Shown one piece after another: positions 44,441 through 52,596 of a stretch of 64,000 bases of DNA. Every line of letters begins with the position of its first letter. The first letter of the stretch is position 1. The notes under the pieces are model-generated. The model was not told the DNA's origin. It worked only from the letters and a program-made list of their open reading frames with translations, and ran no database searches. Position numbers and translations under genes: made by a program. This DNA comes from Halovenus halobia (lineage in GTDB: Archaea > Halobacteriota > Halobacteria > Halobacteriales > Haloarculaceae), in the NCBI RefSeq assembly GCF_051414135.1, contig NZ_JBLKOA010000001.1, forward strand, positions 1,178,001 through 1,242,000. The letters are read 5' to 3'.

Positions 44441-44508
44441 TGTCTGCACTGTAGCCCCAGTTACGCCAAAGACGCTTCGGTCACGTTTCTCGCCGAGAAA
44501 CAGTTCGG

Positions 44509-44787
44509 TTAGTCGTACAGTTCGTTGAACCGCTCCGCGAGGTTCATATCTTTCTCTGTCAGCCCGCCGGCGTCGTGAGTCGTCAGCCGAATCTCGACTT
44601 CGCCCCAGGTGATCGTCATCTCGGGGTGGTGCCAGGCTTCCTCGGCGACGCCGCCAGCGCCCGAGGCGAAGCCGATACCGTCGAGATAGGAATCGAACTC
44701 GTAGACGCGAACGATTTCATCGCCGGCGCGCTCCCAACCATCTGGTAGCTGTGCGTCGATTTCTTCGTCAGAGAGTAGCTCCGTCAT
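44509..44787 (-). CDS. phhB: Pterin-4a-carbinolamine dehydratase
   Basis: A 92-residue protein of the PCD/DCoH fold. The signature EEAWHHPEM (first His pair) and TTHDAGGLTEKDMNLAERF (third His) are present; these His residues dehydrate 4a-hydroxytetrahydropterin. ATG 44787 gives MTELLSDEEIDAQLPDGW, the standard length and start. Neighbours are an ABC ATPase and hemA, 69 and 38 bases away, on the same strand. Confidence 0.92.
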   Translation of the reverse strand: MTELLSDEEIDAQLPDGWERAGDEIVRVYEFDSYLDGIGFASGAGGVAEEAWHHPEMTITWGEVEIRLTTHDAGGLTEKDMNLAERFNELYD

Positions 44788-44825
44788 AGCCGATGCATCG
44801 ATTGCAACGGACAAAACAGTTCGGC

Positions 44826-46196
44826 CTACTCCTCGAACTCCTCTAACAGCCCGGCTGGCAACTGCTCGCGGACGTGTTCCGGAATCGCGTCAACGTCGGA
44901 GGCGTCCACCGAGTCTGGCATTCCACCGGGTGCCATCTCGGCAAGCCCCGCGTCGGCCTCGTTGATGTTCGGGTTGAACAGCCGAAGCGCCGTGTGAATC
45001 GTTGTCCAGTCGTCGGCGGCAGCGGCGTCACGCAGGCTGTTCGTCGGCGGTGCGAGCAACTGCGAGACCAGCGTATCTGCCATCGACTCGACGACGGCCT
45101 CGCTCTCCTCGTCGAGGTCCAGTTTCTCGAAGGTTTCCTCCAGTTCGCGGGCTTTGACCCGCTCTGCGCTCTCGTACATCGCGGAGATGACCTGGTCGGC
45201 CTGCTTGCGCTTGTACTGGTCGAGCAGCAACTCGAACTCCTCGTCGACAATCGTCTCGACCTCCTGTGCGGCCTCTCGGCGCATCTGCCGCGTCTTCTCC
45301 GTCACGGCTTCGAGTCGGTCGAGGTCGTAGACCGTCAGATGGTCGAAGGCGTCGGCCGCTGGCGGAATATCGCGTGGCCGAGTGATGTCGATAACGAAGG
45401 TTTCGCTGGTGTCCGCCAGTGTTTCTGGGTCGACAATCCACTCCGAACTCGCCGTCGCGGCAATCAGAATATCGGCGTCGTCGATCGTCTCGGCGAGCTG
45501 GTCCAGTCCACGCGTCTCCATCGCGACGGGTTCGTCGATACTCTTTGCCACGGAATTTGCTCGCGCAATCGTTCGGTTGGCAACGACGAGTTTGCCGACC
45601 CGCGGCGCGAGGCGCTTGGCGGCCAACTGGCCCATTTCGCCCGCGCCGATAACCGCGGCATTCGCGCCATCGAGGCCGTGTCTCTCCGCGGCGAGACGGA
45701 CGGCGGCACTGGCAAGTGAGACCACGCCCTCGTTGATTGTTGTCTCCGTGCGTGCCCGTTCGCCGACGTGAATCGCCTTGGTCACGCCGTCTTCGAGCAC
45801 GGGACCGATACCATCCATCGTCTGTGCATCCTGGTAGGCGTCTCTGATCTGCCCAAGGATCTGGTCTTCGCCCAGTACGAGCGATTCCAGGCCGGCACTG
45901 ACACGCAGGAGGTGTTCGAGACTCTCCTCGTGGTCGAGTTTCCGGACGATATCCGCGGGGACGTCGGCGAACGTCTCGGCGAGCAGTTGCCTGCCGACGG
46001 CCTCGTCGTCTGTGACGACGTAGGCTTCGACTCGGTTGCAGGTCTGGAGAACGTAGGCCTCTTCGACGCCCGATTCTGAGCGAAGGTCGGCGACCAACTC
46101 TTTCTGACTGTCGGCAGTCGCCGCTTCGAGTTGTTTCAGAGATGCGCGCTGATGGGAGATGCTAATACCAGAGATGAGACCGGAATTAGATGTCAT
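44826..46196 (-). CDS. hemA: Glutamyl-tRNA reductase
   Basis: A 456-residue archaeal-type GluTR, which reduces glutamyl-tRNA to glutamate-1-semialdehyde in tetrapyrrole synthesis. The active-site Cys is in YVLQTCNRVEAYV (about 48-60), the NADPH-binding strand GAGEMGQLAAKRLA (about 185-198) and the DITRPRDIPP loop are intact. The C-terminal dimerisation helices are long, and the end (about 400-456) is acidic. It overlaps sirC by four bases (ATGA), so both are made together. Confidence 0.94.
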   Translation of the reverse strand: MTSNSGLISGISISHQRASLKQLEAATADSQKELVADLRSESGVEEAYVLQTCNRVEAYVVTDDEAVGRQLLAETFADVPADIVRKLDHEESLEHLLRVSAGLESLVLGEDQILGQIRDAYQDAQTMDGIGPVLEDGVTKAIHVGERARTETTINEGVVSLASAAVRLAAERHGLDGANAAVIGAGEMGQLAAKRLAPRVGKLVVANRTIARANSVAKSIDEPVAMETRGLDQLAETIDDADILIAATASSEWIVDPETLADTSETFVIDITRPRDIPPAADAFDHLTVYDLDRLEAVTEKTRQMRREAAQEVETIVDEEFELLLDQYKRKQADQVISAMYESAERVKARELEETFEKLDLDEESEAVVESMADTLVSQLLAPPTNSLRDAAAADDWTTIHTALRLFNPNINEADAGLAEMAPGGMPDSVDASDVDAIPEHVREQLPAGLLEEFEE

Positions 46197-46828
46197 AGTG
46201 AATCACCGGTTACGTCTGCAATCACGTCTGTGGCTACCTGGCGGGGGTTTGAACTCTCGGTATCTAAAGCCTTCCATACGGCGTCGCTGCCGACAACGGC
46301 CCGCAACGCACTCCGGCGCGTCTCCGCGTCGAGGTGGTCGAGCTCCGTCCGGAGCGAGCCGGTCAGTTCGGCCATTCCGCCAGCACCACTAATCGTCGAT
46401 TCGAGTTCCTGCCGCAAGTGGCGACTCAGTGCCGGGCTCCCGGTCGAGACGGCGGCGACCACGGGGTCGTCCCTGACTGTTGCGGGGACGACGACGTGGC
46501 CGGGTGACCGGGGGCCGGCGTAGTCGGCGCGGTTCGAGAGCAGTCCGCGCTCGTCGGCCGCCTGCTCGAACGCTGCATTGAGTTCACTCGAATCCGTCGC
46601 GGCAACAACGAGACCCGGGTCGACGCGGTCGAGCCAGTCGCCTGCGTCTGCTGGCTCCGGGGCAGCCCGGAGCTGCTGGCTCTGGCCGTAGGAGTCAGCC
46701 TCGAACGTCGGGCTGAGGACAACAACCTCGGCCTCGCGGGCGAATTTCCGGGCCTTCCGTGCGCCGACGGGACCGCCGCCGACGACAAGCACGCGCTCAC
46801 CCGCGAAATCGTGCATCAGTGGAATCAT
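46193..46828 (-). CDS. Precorrin-2 dehydrogenase / siroheme-type synthase
   Basis: A 211-residue NAD-binding enzyme of the SirC/Met8 type. The Rossmann motif ERVLVVGGGPVGARKARKF (about 11-29) and the SxTxDxxLN-like TDSSELNAAF are present, followed by SNRADYAGPRSPGHVVVPA and TGSPALSRHLR. It oxidises precorrin-2 to sirohydrochlorin, giving siroheme or feeding haem d1/cobalamin routes. The start is ATG 46828 (MIPLMHDF); MHDF, 12 bases on, is possible. Co-transcribed with hemA. Confidence 0.88.
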   Translation of the reverse strand: MIPLMHDFAGERVLVVGGGPVGARKARKFAREAEVVVLSPTFEADSYGQSQQLRAAPEPADAGDWLDRVDPGLVVAATDSSELNAAFEQAADERGLLSNRADYAGPRSPGHVVVPATVRDDPVVAAVSTGSPALSRHLRQELESTISGAGGMAELTGSLRTELDHLDAETRRSALRAVVGSDAVWKALDTESSNPRQVATDVIADVTGDSL

Positions 46829-46885
46829 CCGCGTTCTGGTGACTCTCGGGAACCGGCCTGTTTAAATGACTCGCCTGTTCCCAGC

Positions 46886-47323
46886 CTATGCATCAACTAC
46901 CGCGTCGTCTGGGTCGGCGACGTCTCCGCGAATCGCCGTCGCGTCGTAGCCCGCTTCCCGAACTGCACCGAGAAGCCCCTCGGTATCGGCAGTTGCCTCG
47001 AAATAGAAGACCACATCGAAACTGCCGTTGCGAAGCAGTTGCTGGCACTCCCAGACGAACGACTCGTCGTCGAGCGTGAGTCCCTGATGCTGATTCGAGG
47101 AAAAGTCAGAGTCGTCGGTACCTGAGTACACGAAGGTGTCCGTGGGCTCGTGGCCGGCGTACTCAGCGATGAGTTCGCCGACTTCGACGGTTGCCTGATG
47201 CATCTCTGGCTCCTGGCTCCCGTCGAATTTGGTCTGGAGCACGAGGCCGTCGAGTTCGATCTCACCCGGCTGCAACAACTTCCAGGTCCGCCGTCGGAGT
47301 TCTTCGTCGAGTATTTCAGCCAT
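46886..47323 (-). CDS. Conserved haloarchaeal protein (DUF5778-like)
   Basis: A 145-residue soluble protein. It begins MAEILDEELRRRTWKLLQPGE and ends in GAVREAGYDATAIRGDVADPD, with a central aromatic FVWECQQLLRNGSFDVVFYFEA. The pattern resembles the family I know as DUF5778, seen mostly in haloarchaea; I give this with caution. No motif points to a function. It lies between sirC and cspA on the same strand. Confidence 0.7.
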   Translation of the reverse strand: MAEILDEELRRRTWKLLQPGEIELDGLVLQTKFDGSQEPEMHQATVEVGELIAEYAGHEPTDTFVYSGTDDSDFSSNQHQGLTLDDESFVWECQQLLRNGSFDVVFYFEATADTEGLLGAVREAGYDATAIRGDVADPDDAVVDA

Positions 47324-47460
47324 ACTGAGCGTTTCCGCGGGGCGTAGTTACCACTCACGGTTCGCTTACTGTTGGTCCGACAGAAATGATCGAGTGGATG
47401 TGCTGTTACAGCCCAGTGCTGCAGCTACAGCACTGCCCCGGCCAGTCACTTCGAGGCCTG

Positions 47461-47655
47461 TTACAGCCGCTCGAGGTTCTTGGCTCGTGGCCCTTTATCG
47501 GCCTCGACGATTTCAAATTCGACTTCCTGTCCCTCTTCGAGATCCGGCCCGCCGACGTCTTCCATGTGGAAGAATACGTCTTCGTCTGCGTCCTCAGTCT
47601 CGATGAAACCGTAACCGCCTGTGTCGTTGAAGAAATCAACCGTACCTTTCGCCAT
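47461..47655 (-). CDS. cspA: Cold-shock protein CspA
   Basis: A 64-residue cold-shock domain, an RNA chaperone. KGTVDFFNDTGGYGFI and DVFFHMEDV carry the RNP1/RNP2 motifs with the usual aromatic residues (GYGFI, VFFHM). Length is normal. A TATA-like TTAATATAATG is visible upstream on the minus strand at about 47679-47689, giving a short leader. Confidence 0.94.
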   Translation of the reverse strand: MAKGTVDFFNDTGGYGFIETEDADEDVFFHMEDVGGPDLEEGQEVEFEIVEADKGPRAKNLERL

Positions 47656-47749
47656 TGCATGTGAACGAACGTTGGCATTATATTAATAAGCTGTGGTCAG
47701 TCCAACCGCGCCCGCAAGATTCAACACCGCTGTGTGGCGAAATAGTAGT

Positions 47750-48652
47750 ATGGCAAGCCGGCTCCGTGCTCCTGTCGAGCGGTTGTATGCGCGCGTTCTC
47801 GAATCCGAACTGGAAGCGACACCGTCACACATCGCTGTCATCCAGGACGGGAACCGTCGCTACGCCGCCAAGGAGGGAGTCGAGAAGACCGCAGGCCACC
47901 GACAGGGTGCCGAGACGACCGAGGCACTGCTCAAATGGTGTGCGGAGCTAGATATCGAGGAAGTCACGCTCTATACGTTTTCGACCGAGAACTTCGAGCG
48001 GCCAGAAGACGAGCGCAAAGCGCTGTTCGACCTCGTCACTGAGAAACTTCGTGACTTTGCTGACGCCGACGACGTCCACGAGCAGGAGGTCCGTATCCGC
48101 GCAATCGGTGAAATCGACACACTCCCCGAGCGCGTCCGCGACGCCGTTTCCTACGCGGAGTCTCGGACCGAACAGTACGACCGGCTCAACCTCAACATCG
48201 CACTCGCTTACGGCGGTCGGGCGGAACTGCTCGGCGCAACCCGGACCATCGCCGAACAGGTCGAATCAGGTGACCTCGACCCGGCAGACGTCGACGCCAG
48301 TACGGTCGACAAGGCGTTGCCCGACGGTCCGACGAGCAACGTCGACCTGATTATCCGTAGCGGCGGCGACGAGCGCACCTCGAATTTCCTCCCGTGGCAG
48401 GCCAACGGCAACGAGGCTGCTGTCTACTTCACCGCACCGTACTGGCCGGAGTTTCGCCGCATCGACTTCCTCCGCGCGCTCAGGACCTACAACTACCGCG
48501 ACGAGAGCTGGCACCAGAGTCGGATTCGCCGCGCTCGCGCGCTGATTGGTGTTCTTGGTGAGACGCTCACCGGCGCTGCCGGACAGGTCAGTGCCGACGA
48601 CGAACTCCAAGACGGCGATTCAGCGGAGAATACGGTCGAATCGCCGAGCTAA
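47750..48652 (+). CDS. uppS: cis-Prenyltransferase, catalytic subunit (UppS-like)
   Basis: A 300-residue cis-prenyltransferase. The diphosphate-binding loop HIAVIQDGNRRYA (Asp33-Arg37) is intact, followed by GHRQGAE, TFSTENFERP, NIALAYGGRAEL and DLIIRSGGDERTSNF, all conserved. It elongates polyprenyl diphosphate for glycosyl carrier lipids. It lacks the C-terminal RxG loop of homodimeric enzymes; the short homologue at 49454-50062 keeps that loop, so a heteromeric enzyme is likely. ATG 47750 is chosen because 19 upstream residues look non-coding. Confidence 0.88.
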   Translation: MASRLRAPVERLYARVLESELEATPSHIAVIQDGNRRYAAKEGVEKTAGHRQGAETTEALLKWCAELDIEEVTLYTFSTENFERPEDERKALFDLVTEKLRDFADADDVHEQEVRIRAIGEIDTLPERVRDAVSYAESRTEQYDRLNLNIALAYGGRAELLGATRTIAEQVESGDLDPADVDASTVDKALPDGPTSNVDLIIRSGGDERTSNFLPWQANGNEAAVYFTAPYWPEFRRIDFLRALRTYNYRDESWHQSRIRRARALIGVLGETLTGAAGQVSADDELQDGDSAENTVESPS

Positions 48653-49146
48653 TATCGCGGTGAGTCCGGCTCGGGATTCCGGCCCGCAGGTGTGTCAGTC
48701 TGTGCAGCACCCATTCGGTCGGTGAAATCCCAGGTGTACAGTCGGTCGGGTTCGACGCGAATCATCACTTCCTCACGGTCATCGTCGAGCAACAGTTCGG
48801 CGAGTTCGGACTCAGTTCCGCCGAGATATCGCTCCAGCAGCCCGCGAAGCAGGGTCTTGTCCTCGTCGGCGTCGAGCGTTGCAGTGCCGTTGCCGCGCAC
48901 ACCCATATACGGCGGTCGATTGGTCGAAAGTTCGAAACAGACCGCGTCGTCTGTTCGGAGAAAGCGAGCGATATCGGAGTTGCTGCCGGTCGCACAGCGA
49001 AACTCGCCGTCGACGTACTCGTACCACAGCGAGAGCATCCACAGGCTACCGTCTGGACGGCGACAGCCAAGGCGGAGCGGCATCAGCGCCTCGTCGAGAA
49101 ACTGCGCAAGCTGTTCGCGGGACCACGGTCCCTTGACTGGCGGCAT
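48649..49146 (-). CDS. Pyridoxamine 5'-phosphate oxidase-like protein
   Basis: A 165-residue split-barrel flavin-binding protein. MPPVKGPWSREQLAQFLDEA then PDGSLWMLSLWYEYVDGEFRCATG and the later MGVRGNGTATLDADED (beta-barrel strands with a VRGNG turn) suit the PNPOx-like family, which binds FMN or F420. ATG 49146 is preferred; upstream lies structured intergenic sequence. It overlaps the cis-prenyltransferase convergently by four bases. Confidence 0.8.
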   Translation of the reverse strand: MPPVKGPWSREQLAQFLDEALMPLRLGCRRPDGSLWMLSLWYEYVDGEFRCATGSNSDIARFLRTDDAVCFELSTNRPPYMGVRGNGTATLDADEDKTLLRGLLERYLGGTESELAELLLDDDREEVMIRVEPDRLYTWDFTDRMGAAQTDTPAGRNPEPDSPRY

Positions 49147-49453
49147 TGGTTTCGATTTACTCGCTCGTGATATATCGGTTTGGGTGCTCTCCTGGGCTGG
49201 AGTCGTTGCAGCAGTTGGAGTTTCGACCGCAAACAACCAGAAAGGGGCCGCCTGTTCAAGTTGGGGGACTCGTTGTCTCAGAAAATCGGAGATTTTCAGG
49301 ATGACGAGAGAGCTTTGCTCTCTCGAACGACAGCGAGTCGCGGGAGCGTAGCCAGGGCGAGAGCGACCCTCTCGCGAGCAACCGGGCGCGAAGCGCCCGA
49401 TGACGCCGGCGCTTTCTGGTTCTATGACACTGTCCCCATGTCCCAACCGACTC
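49147..49453. repeat. Intergenic region with a series of hairpin-forming inverted repeats
   Basis: 307 bases between the PNPOx-like gene and the second prenyltransferase homologue, with no convincing coding frame. It holds three perfect stem-loops in a row: GAAAATC/GATTTTC at 49281-49297; CGAGAGAGC/GCTCTCTCG at 49305-49325 with loop TTT; and GGGCGC/GCGCCC at 49384-49398 with loop GAA. Related CGAGAG/CTCTCG pairs lie between them (about 49348-49374). Such GC-rich, low-complexity tracts are known in haloarchaeal intergenic regions. Confidence 0.55.
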
Positions 49454-50062
49454 CTACCGTCCAAACCGCCGCTGTCGGCGCTGGAAGTCTCGCAGCGCGC
49501 GCAGGTAATCCCGCCGCCGGAAATTCCGCCAGTTCACGTCGGTAAAGTACAGTTCGGAGTAGACAGACTGCCAGATCATGAAATCAGAGAGGCGCTCGGC
49601 ACCAGTCTTGACGATGAGGTCCGGGTCCGACGGAAACACTAGCCGACGCTCGATTTCTTCTCCGTCGATCTCAGCAACATCGAGGCTCCCGTTTTCGACT
49701 GCTGTTGCGATTCCCTGGACCGCGGAGGCGAACTCGTGTTTCCCGCCGAGGCCGATGCTCACCTGCACTGGCGTCGTCGCACGGGTTTCATCCGCAGGCG
49801 ACCGGAGGGCAACCGGACGCGGTGAGTCGAGGCGCTCGAACTCCCGTGCCAGCGTCTCGATGACGTCCTCGTTGCTGACGCTGACGTAGATGACGACTCG
49901 CTCGGCGCCGAACCCGAACGCCCAGTCGAGAAACTGCTCGATAGTGTCGTAGGCACCGTCCTCCAGCAGGTCTTTCTCGGTGATGACCAGCGCAACCGTC
50001 TCCGGTAGCGACTGCTCAGCAAGGTGAATACGGGCCGCGAGATAGCGGTCGTACAGTCCCAC
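49454..50062 (-). CDS. Non-catalytic cis-prenyltransferase homologue (NgBR-like)
   Basis: A 202-residue cis-prenyltransferase fold that lacks the catalytic Asp-Gly-Asn-Arg-Arg loop: the equivalent region reads VALVITEKDLLEDG. It retains the second half: VSIGLGGKHEFASAVQ, LIVKTGAERLSDFMIWQSVY, and the C-terminal RRQRRFGR, with the RxG loop that completes the partner's active site in known two-subunit enzymes. GTG 50062 start. Predicted role: structural subunit for the UppS-like protein at 47750-48652. Confidence 0.82.
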   Translation of the reverse strand: MGLYDRYLAARIHLAEQSLPETVALVITEKDLLEDGAYDTIEQFLDWAFGFGAERVVIYVSVSNEDVIETLAREFERLDSPRPVALRSPADETRATTPVQVSIGLGGKHEFASAVQGIATAVENGSLDVAEIDGEEIERRLVFPSDPDLIVKTGAERLSDFMIWQSVYSELYFTDVNWRNFRRRDYLRALRDFQRRQRRFGR

Positions 50063-50115
50063 AGAACCCCATTCGACCGGGGGGAAATAAACGTCAGCGA
50101 CTCCACTTCGTCGCG

Positions 50116-50559
50116 CTACAGTTCGACGCCGCTTGGAATCAAACTGTGCTGGCGGAGGAGATTACCGTTGTTGTCGTAGACGAGTAAGGCGTCGAGTTCG
50201 TACACGATTGGCTCGCCGTCGCGGCGGTTAATCCGAATCTGATAGTTGCCCTCGTCGGTTTCTTCTCTGGCCGCCGCGACAAGGTCGAGAATGTCCGCGC
50301 TGTCAGCATTGAATTCGAGCAGATACTCCCCAGTGACGCGGTGGGTTAGACTACAGACACCTTTCGCGTCGGCCGACTCGTGGTCGTCCTGAAACCGAAA
50401 GGCGGCGTCGATATCCGACGCCGGTATCTGGTCGCTGTCGTCTGTCAACTGGGCTGTGAGTGTCTCCTCGGGGCCGTCGTACTCGATGTCGAGCGTCGGG
50501 CTATCGGCCTCTGCTGGGTCCAAACTCTCGGCCGCGACTGTGAAGTGATCTCGCCTCAT
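50116..50559 (-). CDS. Conserved haloarchaeal protein (DUF5793-like)
   Basis: A 147-residue soluble, beta-rich protein: MRRDHFTVAAESLDPAEADSP start, then a strand-rich acidic body (LDIEYDGPEETLTAQL, YQIRINRRDGEPIVYELDALL). I recall a family with this N-terminus as DUF5793, seen in haloarchaea. No catalytic residues recognised. It follows the PadR-like gene on the same strand after 87 bases, and precedes the NgBR-like gene. Confidence 0.65.
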   Translation of the reverse strand: MRRDHFTVAAESLDPAEADSPTLDIEYDGPEETLTAQLTDDSDQIPASDIDAAFRFQDDHESADAKGVCSLTHRVTGEYLLEFNADSADILDLVAAAREETDEGNYQIRINRRDGEPIVYELDALLVYDNNGNLLRQHSLIPSGVEL

Positions 50560-50646
50560 CCGGTAGTTGACTCTACGACTCCCTGTACAATGAACGTAAC
50601 GACCCTACCGGTGCCGAAAGACATAGGTGTGACTATCACTCACACA

Positions 50647-50925
50647 TCAGTTCGCGTCAACTTGTGCCAGTAGCCACTCGACGTGGGCGTCGAGTCGCTG
50701 TCTCCCCGCGTCGGTCAGTTCGTAGACGTCGTGAATTCCTTCGGTGCGTGTCTGGACGAATCCCTGGTCTTCCAGCGCATCCAGCGCTGCGTAAAACGAC
50801 TGTGGGTCGATTCGTGTGTCGTAGGTCGACTCCAACCGTGATTTCAGCGCCTGAGCCTGCATCGACTCGTCGGCCAGCAGCGCACAGATGTCCCGCCGCC
50901 GGCCGCTCTGGAGATACTGCGCCAT
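50647..50925 (-). CDS. PadR-like winged-helix regulator
   Basis: A 92-residue winged helix: MAQYLQSGRRRDICALLADE, then helices QALKSRLESTYDTRIDPQSFYAALDALEDQGFV (recognition helix and start of wing) and VYELTDAGRQRLDAHVEWLLAQV. This is the PadR-type pattern, which often responds to small molecules. ATG 50925 leaves one base before the stop of the upstream zinc-finger gene, so the genes are in one operon. Confidence 0.8.
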   Translation of the reverse strand: MAQYLQSGRRRDICALLADESMQAQALKSRLESTYDTRIDPQSFYAALDALEDQGFVQTRTEGIHDVYELTDAGRQRLDAHVEWLLAQVDAN

Positions 50926-50926
50926 C

Positions 50927-51520
50927 TCAGGCCCGTTCGAGTTGGCCGTCGGTCTCGACGAACTCCCCGCGGTCGACCGACTCGTCGATAATCTGCTGAA
51001 CGTTGCGCGCTTTGAGTTCGTACGCACTGGTCGCGATCGTCACGATTTCCTCACGAGTCATCGGGAACTCCCGGTTTCGGAGCAGTCTGAGCACCTTCCC
51101 GTAGTTCTCCGGCGGGTCATCACTCTCCGCTTGTGTCGCCTGTGTGGCGTCAGTTGACTCGGCTGTTGGTTCCTGTCCACTGTCCGTTCCCTGTTTCTCG
51201 GATTCGTCACCGGACTCGGAGTCGCCGAGTAACGAGCCGTCGTCCGACGCGCCAATCAGCCCGTCCGACTCACTATCGGCCGTTGACTCTGTCTCGGCCG
51301 CGCTTGCTGTCTCGGCGCTCTGTTCGTTGGTTGTCTGTGTGGGATTGCCGCCCACTCGTTCGATAAGCGGGTCGATCAGCGTTTCGAGTTGTGTTTTACA
51401 GGACGCACAGAGAACCGTCCGGCGGCGCTCGGCCTCAGTCGGATTGAGTTCCTCGGGCATAATCTCGAACGTTCCGGCCGCCTCCTCGTCACAGAAGTCA
51501 CAGCGCTGGAGTGCTCGCAT
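50927..51520 (-). CDS. Zinc-ribbon protein with acidic linker and helical C-terminus
   Basis: A 197-residue protein. The N-terminus is a zinc ribbon MRALQRCDFCDEEAAGTF with CASCKTQLE about 25 residues on. Residues about 70-130 are Ser/Asp/Glu-rich low complexity. The C-terminal part (YGKVLRLLRNREFPMTREEIVTIATSAYELK) is a helical, HTH-like module. It leads the PadR-like gene, one base away. A two-part adaptor or regulator is inferred. Confidence 0.7.
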   Translation of the reverse strand: MRALQRCDFCDEEAAGTFEIMPEELNPTEAERRRTVLCASCKTQLETLIDPLIERVGGNPTQTTNEQSAETASAAETESTADSESDGLIGASDDGSLLGDSESGDESEKQGTDSGQEPTAESTDATQATQAESDDPPENYGKVLRLLRNREFPMTREEIVTIATSAYELKARNVQQIIDESVDRGEFVETDGQLERA

Positions 51521-51616
51521 GGAGGTGACTACCGCCCCATCTCGCAAAAAACATGTCGGACCGCGACCCGCGGCCAGAACCGACACGCAAAGGTGCGAGC
51601 AACCCAACCCGTGGGT

Positions 51617-51898
51617 ATGAGTGAGGATGCGACCACAGCCGAGTCCGACTCGGTGACCGCTACGTACCGCGAGACAGACACAGAACGGCTACTCGTGTTC
51701 CGCCGCGATGGCTCGGAAGCGGCAATCGCACAGAATATCGAGGGATACGCCATGCTGAAAGTTCGTGATGGAGCGGACGGCGACGAACTCGAACGGTACT
51801 ACGGCTTCGATATGGCACTCGACCACGCTGGCGAACTGCTCGGCGTTGCGAGCCACGACCTGCCGGTTCCCGAGGCGGCGGCCGACATGGGCATGTGA
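51617..51898 (+). CDS. Conserved hypothetical protein (DUF7111-like)
   Basis: A 93-residue cytoplasmic protein: MSEDATTAESDSVTATYRET then a compact beta-alpha region (DTERLLVFRRDGSEAAIAQN, GYAMLKVRDGADGDELERYYGFD, ELLGVASHDLPVPEAAADMGM). The family label is a guess. Convergent with a 56-residue gene, with its stop at 51896-51898 and the other at 51899. Confidence 0.65.
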   Translation: MSEDATTAESDSVTATYRETDTERLLVFRRDGSEAAIAQNIEGYAMLKVRDGADGDELERYYGFDMALDHAGELLGVASHDLPVPEAAADMGM

Positions 51899-52069
51899 TC
51901 AGACTTCGCGCTCGAAAACCATCCCGATTGTCGTGCCGTCGCGCTGGAGTGTCTCGCTGAGACGCCAGCCCTCGCTGGCGTATTCGTTGATTACTGACTC
52001 GATGTTCCCCATCTTTCGGCCTCGCGCCTCTGTCGCGTGCGTCGTGTAGACGTATCGCTGCTCAGCCAT
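51899..52069 (-). CDS. DUF4177-like small protein
   Basis: A 56-residue gene missed by length thresholds. ATG at 52067-52069, TGA at 51899-51901. The protein, MAEQRYVYTTHATEARGRKM then NIESVINEYASEGWRLSETL and RDGTTIGMVFEREV, fits the DUF4177 pattern (GWxL...). Codon use is haloarchaeal and the composition is even. It follows the DUF7111-like gene convergently with no gap. Role unknown. Confidence 0.65.
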   Translation of the reverse strand: MAEQRYVYTTHATEARGRKMGNIESVINEYASEGWRLSETLQRDGTTIGMVFEREV

Positions 52070-52107
52070 ACGAGAGCAAGGTGGGCCGCGAATAAAAGAC
52101 CGGCGGG

Positions 52108-52245
52108 CTACCCAAGCAGGCTAAAAATCAGGTACGGGATGCCGAAGATGACCACCGTCATGAACGCCAGAATGAGGCCGTAGCCGATAATCGCGCCGAC
52201 GCCGGTAAAGAAGGCGGGGTGTGTGAGTTCGTCCGGAAGTTCCAT
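52108..52245 (-). CDS. Small membrane protein
   Basis: A 45-residue gene with ATG at 52243-52245 and TAG at 52108-52110. The sequence (MELPDELTHPAFFTGVGAII, then GYGLILAFMTVVIFGIPYLI and FSLLG) contains a long hydrophobic stretch from about residue 12 to 45, one long or two tight helices, with an acidic N-terminus. Codon use fits the surrounding genes. I know haloarchaeal proteins of this look but not their function. Confidence 0.6.
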   Translation of the reverse strand: MELPDELTHPAFFTGVGAIIGYGLILAFMTVVIFGIPYLIFSLLG

Positions 52246-52353
52246 ACCTGCTTTCAGTCAGGCCATTACTTAATTCTGTGGAACTCACCGCGGTTGTGTG
52301 CAGTTCGACACAATCGACCAACCGTTAATCCATGCAGCCGTGAACAGTCGGGT

Positions 52354-52596
52354 ATGGCAATCGAACTCTACGACAGAGAACAGTGTCCATACTCGCAGAA
52401 AGTGCGCGACAAACTCGCTGAGCTTGAGCTCGAGTACGACGAGACGGTCGTTCCAGACGCCCACAGCGACCGGACGAACGTCCAAGACCGGACCGGCCAG
52501 ACGGGAGTCCCAGTCCTGTTCGACGATAACATGGCCGAGGAATTCATCGCCGACAGTACCGAGATTGTCGCGTATCTCGACCGCCAGTACAGCTAG
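52354..52596 (+). CDS. Glutaredoxin-like / GST N-terminal domain protein
   Basis: An 80-residue thioredoxin-fold protein. The redox motif is CPYSQ (monothiol, with Cys12 and Ser instead of the second Cys); MAIELYDREQCPYSQKVRDK and TGQTGVPVLFDDN (cis-Pro) are family features. It could reduce glutathione-like mixed disulfides; haloarchaea use gamma-glutamylcysteine. ATG 52354. It overlaps the transducer gene by four bases at the 3' ends. Confidence 0.85.
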   Translation: MAIELYDREQCPYSQKVRDKLAELELEYDETVVPDAHSDRTNVQDRTGQTGVPVLFDDNMAEEFIADSTEIVAYLDRQYS

